Assembly: GCF_025980345.1 (NCBI RefSeq)
Contig: NZ_JAPDUI010000007.1
Location: forward strand, 1 to 40,227
Direction: 5' to 3'
DNA from: Arenimonas sp. GDDSR-1
GTDB taxonomy: Bacteria; Pseudomonadota; Gammaproteobacteria; Xanthomonadales; Xanthomonadaceae
DNA length: 40,227 nucleotides
Below the pieces are notes generated by a model. It was not told where the DNA came from. It saw nothing but the letters and a program-made list of their open reading frames with translations, and did no database searches. Shown piece after piece: positions 36,943-40,227 of this stretch. The translations under genes were made by a program, and so were the position numbers. Positions within the stretch are counted from its first letter, which is position 1, and each line of letters begins with the position of its first letter.

Positions 36943-36991
36943 AAATCTGTTGTTTCGTTAAAGGGGCCAAACCACGCCGAGCGTCGTTCGG

Positions 36992-37021
36992 ACTATATGC
37001 AGGTTCAATGAAGCCCGCCAA
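36992..37021 (-). promoter_or_regulatory. rne promoter
   Basis: On the minus strand TTGGCG (37021-37016) and TATAGT (36997-36992) are separated by 18 bases. The transcript would start near 36985, giving a leader of about 150 bases that contains the paired arms described above. Confidence 0.6.
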
Positions 37022-37035
37022 GCGCTTTACATGGT

Positions 37036-37050
37036 CACTCCCTGGGAGTG
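37036..37050. repeat. 15-bp perfect palindrome between rne and rluC
   Basis: CACTCCC-T-GGGAGTG has perfect 7-base arms. It lies 14 bases upstream of the rne -35 element and about 100 bases before rluC, a typical place for an activator or shared operator. No known regulator consensus was recognised. Confidence 0.5.
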
Positions 37051-37148
37051 TGGGGCGCTTATTGGGATACACTAGGCACTGGCTTTCGGCCGGCAACAAG
37101 TGAAATCAACATCTTACTTGCCCGCCTAGTTTAACAGATGGAACCAAA

Positions 37149-38114
37149 ATGAACAGAGTTTCCTTGAATCCGGGCGTGAAAATGGTCAAAGTCCCGGATG
37201 ACAGGGCCGGCCAGCGCTTGGACAATTTCCTGCTCGGGCAACTCAAGGGTGCTCCCAGGAGCCTGATTTACAAGATAATCCGCGATGGTCAGGTGCGCAT
37301 CAATGGCAAGCGCGCCAAGCCGGACAGTCGTCTGGAAGCCGAAGACGAGGTCCGTATCCCGCCGGTCAAGATCGACCAGGCCGACCCGGACCGCGCTCCT
37401 CCGAAATCCATGCTTGAGCGTCTGGCGTCCAGCATCGTATTCGAGGACAAGGCTCTGCTGGTCCTGAACAAACCCTCCGGCATCGCCACCCACGGCGGCA
37501 GCGGGGTGTCCTTCGGGGTCATCGAGGGCCTGCGTGCCCTGCGCCCGAATGAGCCGCTCGAGTTGGTCCATCGCTTGGACCGCGATACTTCGGGGGTGCT
37601 GGTACTGGCTAAAAAACGCTCAGCCCTGTTGCAGCTGCAGGCCTTGATGCGCGGTGATGACGAGGAAGAGGGGCCGGAAAAGCAGTATCTGGCCTTATTG
37701 GTTGGCAAGATGCCGAACGGCACCATGACCGTCAACGCGCCTTTGCAGAAGTCCGTCATCCGTGGCGGCGAGCGCATGGTCCGTGTCGATCCGGCCGGCA
37801 AGGCCTCAGTCAGCCATTTCACCCTGCTGGAACGTCGTGGCGGCCACAGTTTCTGCAAAATACGCATTGAAACCGGCCGTACCCATCAGATCCGTGTGCA
37901 TGCCGCGCACATAGGACACCCTGTGGCGGGGGACGATAAATACGGGGATAAGGAAGCCAATAAGAAACTGGCTGCAAACTATGGTCTCAAGCGCCTTTTC
38001 CTGCACGCCGCCTCCATGCAGTTCGCCTTGAATGACGGACAATCCCCTTACACCCTCAACGCGCCCTTGGCGCCGGAACTCAATGCCGTGCTGGACCGCT
38101 TAGCGGACGAGTAG
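37149..38114 (+). CDS. rluC: 23S rRNA pseudouridine synthase RluC
   Basis: A pseudouridine synthase that in E. coli forms pseudouridine at 955, 2504 and 2580 of 23S rRNA, 321 aa. An S4 domain (about 20-75, GQRLDNFLLGQLKGAPRSLI) is followed by the RluA-family catalytic domain with ELVHRLDRDTSGVLVLAK; the catalytic Asp is residue 144, the same number as in E. coli RluC. GRTHQIRVHAAHIGHPVAGD and KRLFLHAASM close the domain. The divergent position from rne also fits RluC rather than RluA or RluD. GGA lies 6 bases before the ATG. The last 15 bases overlap the convergent phhB. Confidence 0.96.
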   Translation: MNRVSLNPGVKMVKVPDDRAGQRLDNFLLGQLKGAPRSLIYKIIRDGQVRINGKRAKPDSRLEAEDEVRIPPVKIDQADPDRAPPKSMLERLASSIVFEDKALLVLNKPSGIATHGGSGVSFGVIEGLRALRPNEPLELVHRLDRDTSGVLVLAKKRSALLQLQALMRGDDEEEGPEKQYLALLVGKMPNGTMTVNAPLQKSVIRGGERMVRVDPAGKASVSHFTLLERRGGHSFCKIRIETGRTHQIRVHAAHIGHPVAGDDKYGDKEANKKLAANYGLKRLFLHAASMQFALNDGQSPYTLNAPLAPELNAVLDRLADE

Positions 38115-38438
38115 GGCGTCGGCCTTGGCGGCGCAGATGAAGTCGTTCAGGCTCAGCCCGCCGACATCGTGCGTGGAAAAGCGGATTTCGCAGCGGTTGT
38201 AATGCACACCCAGATCCGGATGGTGGTCTTCCCGGTGGGCGATGAAAGCCAGGGCATTCACGAAGGCCATGGTCTGATGATAGTTCTCGAAGGGAACGAT
38301 TTTGAAAAGCGCCTGTCCATGTTCGGCCAGTTGCCAGCCATCGAGCAGGGCCATCAGGGTCTGGGCTTGATGCGGTTCGAGCCGGTGTTCCGCGCCGCGC
38401 AACGGACGGCAGTGCTGCTGATGTAGTGGCGTTTCCAT
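38100..38438 (-). CDS. phhB: pterin-4a-carbinolamine dehydratase
   Basis: A 112-aa enzyme that dehydrates 4a-hydroxytetrahydrobiopterin, recycling the cofactor of phenylalanine hydroxylase (EC 4.2.1.96). The signature is FENYHQTMAFVNALAFIAHR followed by EDHHPDLGVHYNRCEIRFST, with the catalytic His pair at 72-73. I chose METPLHQQHC at 38438 because it fits the usual N-terminal length and has GGA 6 bases upstream; an in-frame ATG at 38453 adds five residues. No phhA is in the window. The 3' end overlaps rluC. Confidence 0.93.
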   Translation of the reverse strand: METPLHQQHCRPLRGAEHRLEPHQAQTLMALLDGWQLAEHGQALFKIVPFENYHQTMAFVNALAFIAHREDHHPDLGVHYNRCEIRFSTHDVGGLSLNDFICAAKADALLVR

Positions 38439-38474
38439 CGTCGTTCCATTCATGGGGGTTTCACTAGTTTAGAG

Positions 38475-38480
38475 TAAAAT
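38475..38480 (+). promoter_or_regulatory. -10-like element immediately before nfuA
   Basis: TAAAAT ends 6 bases before the nfuA ATG (38487), so transcription would start at the start codon. No Shine-Dalgarno is seen and the -35 is poor. It may give a leaderless message; the evidence is a single element. Confidence 0.35.
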
Positions 38481-38486
38481 GAGCAC

Positions 38487-39071
38487 ATGATCGAAATCAC
38501 CGAATCCGCACAGAATCACTTCCGACAACTGCTGCAGAGCCAGGGCGGCGATGCCGTCGGCATCCGTGTCAGTGCCCTGAACCCGGGGACGCCGGCGGCC
38601 GATGCCCGGCTTGAATTCGCCGATGCCGGCGATCTCCTCGGCGATGAGTGGCAGCTCGAATGCGCCGGATTCGTGCTGTACATCGATGCGGCCAGTGTCA
38701 GGTTCCTGGACGGCGCCCATATCGACATCAGCACCACCGCCACCGGCAGCCAGCTGACCATCCGTGCGCCCAACATCAAGGGCAAGGCACCGGATGCCGA
38801 AAGCTCGCTGGCCGAACAGGTCATGTGGCTGATTGAATCTGAAATCAACCCGCAGTTGGCATCGCACAAGGGCAAGGTCAGTCTGGATTCCATCGATGCC
38901 GACAACGTCGTATACCTGCGTTTCGGCGGCGGTTGCCACGGCTGCGGCATGGCCGATGTCACCCTGAAACAGGGCATCGAAAAAACCCTGATGGCCAAGA
39001 TCCCCGCGATCAGCGCCGTCCGTGACGCGACCGACCACAGTTCCGGTTCGGCGCCGTTCATTCCACGTTGA
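38487..39071 (+). CDS. nfuA: Fe-S cluster carrier protein NfuA
   Basis: A scaffold/carrier that delivers [4Fe-4S] clusters to targets such as aconitase and lipoyl synthase, 194 aa. An A-type-like N-domain (1-95) lacking the A-type cysteines precedes the Nfu domain (about 105-185) with [19 protein letters not shown]; Cys150 and Cys153 bind the cluster at the dimer interface. Length and order match E. coli NfuA (191 aa). No Shine-Dalgarno is evident; a -10-like TAAAAT lies 7 bases before the ATG. The stop overlaps the TTG start of the next gene. Confidence 0.96.
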   Translation: MIEITESAQNHFRQLLQSQGGDAVGIRVSALNPGTPAADARLEFADAGDLLGDEWQLECAGFVLYIDAASVRFLDGAHIDISTTATGSQLTIRAPNIKGKAPDAESSLAEQVMWLIESEINPQLASHKGKVSLDSIDADNVVYLRFGGGCHGCGMADVTLKQGIEKTLMAKIPAISAVRDATDHSSGSAPFIPR

Positions 39072-39850
39072 TCCGAAAAATATTCCTGTTCGGGCTGATT
39101 CTCGCCGGACATTACGGATTGTTCCTCTGGCTTGACGCCGCCACGCGCTACCGCGTTTCGGATATCCAATGGCAGACACGCACGGAGGTCACCTTCGTGG
39201 CCCCTCCGGTGCCGCAGGCGGCTGAAATTTCCCGGAGTAGAGTTGTCAAAGAAAAGGCAGCAGTAGGCCAGACCCGGCTGCATGAATCCATTCCGGCCAA
39301 AGAAGCCGTTCGCGCACATGCGCCTGCAACGGAAAAAAGCGAGCTGCGTATTCTCGACAGCGATGGACGGGTCTGGATTCCGCAGTCCGCCAAGGACGAA
39401 TTCCTGACGCATGGACAAACCCGCCAGTTCGACATCCAGCGCAGCGGGCTTGACGACATGGATGCCCTGATCAAGCGACCGGTAGTGCTGGATTACCGCT
39501 CGACGCGATTCGACGCGGACTGGCAGGGCGACAAGCCGCGCCTGACCCGAATTCTTGAGACAGCAGTTGAGAAAACCACGGCGACGGTCAAAATCCCGAT
39601 CCCCGGCCGGCCTGGCGCGCATCTGCAATGTAAATTGATGGTTCTGGCGGCCTCCGGCGGCTGTGGATTTACCGCCAATGATGACGGCTACTTCGTTGCC
39701 CATGATGATCCCGCGACACTGAGTCCCGAGGAAGAGAAACAATGCCGGGCCTGGTGGGATCTTATCGTATCGGCGAAGACCCAAGCCGAATGGCGGCGCA
39801 CACGCATCCTGTATGAGCAGGAATGCCACAAGCCCCAGGCGAAACCCTGA
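39068..39850 (+). CDS. uncharacterised membrane-anchored protein downstream of nfuA
   Basis: A 260-aa protein I do not recognise. It begins with a hydrophobic anchor (residues 5-20, [18 protein letters not shown]), then a charged and probably disordered stretch (about 35-90), and a C-terminal globular part with four Cys residues: [27 protein letters not shown] and YEQECHK. The only plausible start near the reading frame is the TTG at 39068, overlapping the nfuA stop as TTGA, so reinitiation after nfuA is likely. The Cys pairs could be disulfides if the C-terminus is periplasmic. It ends before a bidirectional terminator, so nfuA and this gene probably make one unit. Confidence 0.7.
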   Translation: MIRKIFLFGLILAGHYGLFLWLDAATRYRVSDIQWQTRTEVTFVAPPVPQAAEISRSRVVKEKAAVGQTRLHESIPAKEAVRAHAPATEKSELRILDSDGRVWIPQSAKDEFLTHGQTRQFDIQRSGLDDMDALIKRPVVLDYRSTRFDADWQGDKPRLTRILETAVEKTTATVKIPIPGRPGAHLQCKLMVLAASGGCGFTANDDGYFVAHDDPATLSPEEEKQCRAWWDLIVSAKTQAEWRRTRILYEQECHKPQAKP

Positions 39851-39857
39851 AACGAAA

Positions 39858-39879
39858 AAAGCGGGCCGAAGCCCGCTTT
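39858..39879. terminator. bidirectional rho-independent terminator
   Basis: AAAGCGGGC / GCCCGCTTT forms a 9-bp stem with a CGAA tetraloop. The minus strand runs into six T residues, strong for the cytochrome gene; the plus strand has TTTGT, weaker for the nfuA unit. Confidence 0.85.
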
Positions 39880-39899
39880 GTCATTCCGCTGAGGCAGGG

Positions 39900-40227
39900 T
39901 TACTTGACGATGCCCATCTGGCCTTTCAGCGAGCCGAAGTAAACCGCCAGATTGGCCATGTCGGCATCGGTCAGGGCTTGAACCTGGCCGGCCATCACGG
40001 CGTTCACGCGCTTGCCGGATTTGTAATCCTTCAGGGCTTTCAGCAGATAGTCCGGATACTGTCCGGCCAGCTTCGGATAGGTGTTGTCGAGGGTTTTGTT
40101 GCCGTCGGCACCATGGCAGGCGGCACATGCAGCGGCTTTCTGCTTTCCGGCGGCGGCATCGCCTTTGACGCCCATGGCAGCGGTTTGGCCGGCCAGACAG
40201 AACAAGGCGACAGCGAGGAGGGGTTTG
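39900..40227 (-). CDS. class I c-type cytochrome, 5' end at window edge
   Basis: A small exported monohaem cytochrome c. The haem motif is CAACH in KAAACAACHGADGN, and a downstream Met in NAVMAGQ is the likely sixth ligand. The end LTDADMANLAVYFGSLKGQMG fits the c4/c5/c553-like proteins. The frame is open to the window edge, where KPLLAVALFCLAGQTAAM reads as a signal peptide, so the start codon lies at or just beyond base 40227. About 108 residues are visible and only the first one or few appear missing. A terminator follows. It probably passes electrons in the periplasm; the partner is unknown. Confidence 0.9.
   Translation of the reverse strand, partial: KPLLAVALFCLAGQTAAMGVKGDAAAGKQKAAACAACHGADGNKTLDNTYPKLAGQYPDYLLKALKDYKSGKRVNAVMAGQVQALTDADMANLAVYFGSLKGQMGIVK

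Larger units (their letters stand above)
36834..37148. other. rne-rluC divergent intergenic region
   Basis: 315 bases without a gene. It holds the rne Shine-Dalgarno (GAGGA, 36841-36845 on the minus strand), the structured rne leader, a good rne promoter, a 15-bp palindrome and an rluC ribosome site (GGA at 37140-37142). I found no convincing rluC -35/-10 pair; the best -10-like match is TACACT at 37068-37073. The same rne/rluC divergence is known in E. coli. Confidence 0.7.

Noticed and set aside
36834-36944. 37-codon in-frame extension of rne
   Set aside because: Conserved RNase E start is MKRMLINA with GAGGA upstream; the extension would need a TTG start inside the structured leader.

Overview
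The window is chromosomal DNA of a moderately high-GC gammaproteobacterium. By eye the GC content is about 60%; it was not computed. Protein style and gene order point to the Lysobacterales/Xanthomonadales (Lysobacteraceae or Rhodanobacteraceae type): the flavoprotein at 13165-14397, the orphan UvrY/GacA-like regulator, the rne/rluC divergence, the PhhB and NfuA sequences, and the tRNA-Ser(UGA) near serS. Genus cannot be decided from the sequence. No IS element, integrase, prophage gene, CRISPR array or rRNA was seen. Both ends cut a gene: an M14 metallopeptidase on the left and a c-type cytochrome on the right.

Layout. (1) 1-6066 is a mixed block: partial M14 peptidase, CPBP protease, a dimethylarginine hydrolase coupled to a DUF2189 membrane protein, a secreted M14 carboxypeptidase and an acyltransferase. 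(2) 6089-11055 holds a membrane TolB-like/TPR protein and then dbpA, an exported FKBP isomerase and rluF, giving two rRNA-directed enzymes. (3) 11072-14935 holds a minus-strand trio (flavoprotein, divergent Nramp-family transporter, periplasmic protein with two TonB_C-like halves) divergent from a Nudix hydrolase. (4) 15021-17437 is a stand-alone TonB-dependent receptor with its own promoter and terminator. (5) 17473-20141 is a glutathione peroxidase facing nudJ-mnmA-hflD, the E. coli order. (6) 20206-26006 is the N-degron region: clpS-clpA facing infA, with aat translationally coupled to a COG3146 acyltransferase-like gene and trxB behind. (7) 26163-31798 is ftsK-lolA-rarA-serS, again the E. 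coli order. (8) 31911-33407 contains a tRNA-Ser(UGA), a cysteine-containing orphan protein that may share its transcript, and a TonB-family protein. (9) 33493-38438 contains the response regulator, rne with a structured leader, rluC and phhB. (10) 38475-40227 contains nfuA coupled to an uncharacterised membrane-anchored protein, a bidirectional terminator and a cytochrome c.

How the genes work together. Aat appends Leu/Phe to N-termini, ClpS recognises them and ClpA unfolds the protein for ClpP, which is not in the window. DbpA, RluF, RluC, RNase E, MnmA, SerRS, IF-1 and tRNA-Ser all serve ribosome, tRNA or mRNA function. TrxB, the glutathione peroxidase and NfuA serve thiol redox and Fe-S homeostasis.

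Most of the window is conserved housekeeping DNA and no clearly new multi-gene system is evident. The best candidates for something undescribed are the aat/COG3146 coupled pair beside clpSA, the structured rne leader, and the tRNA-linked small membrane protein with a Cys cluster and duplicated Arg/Asp-rich motifs.
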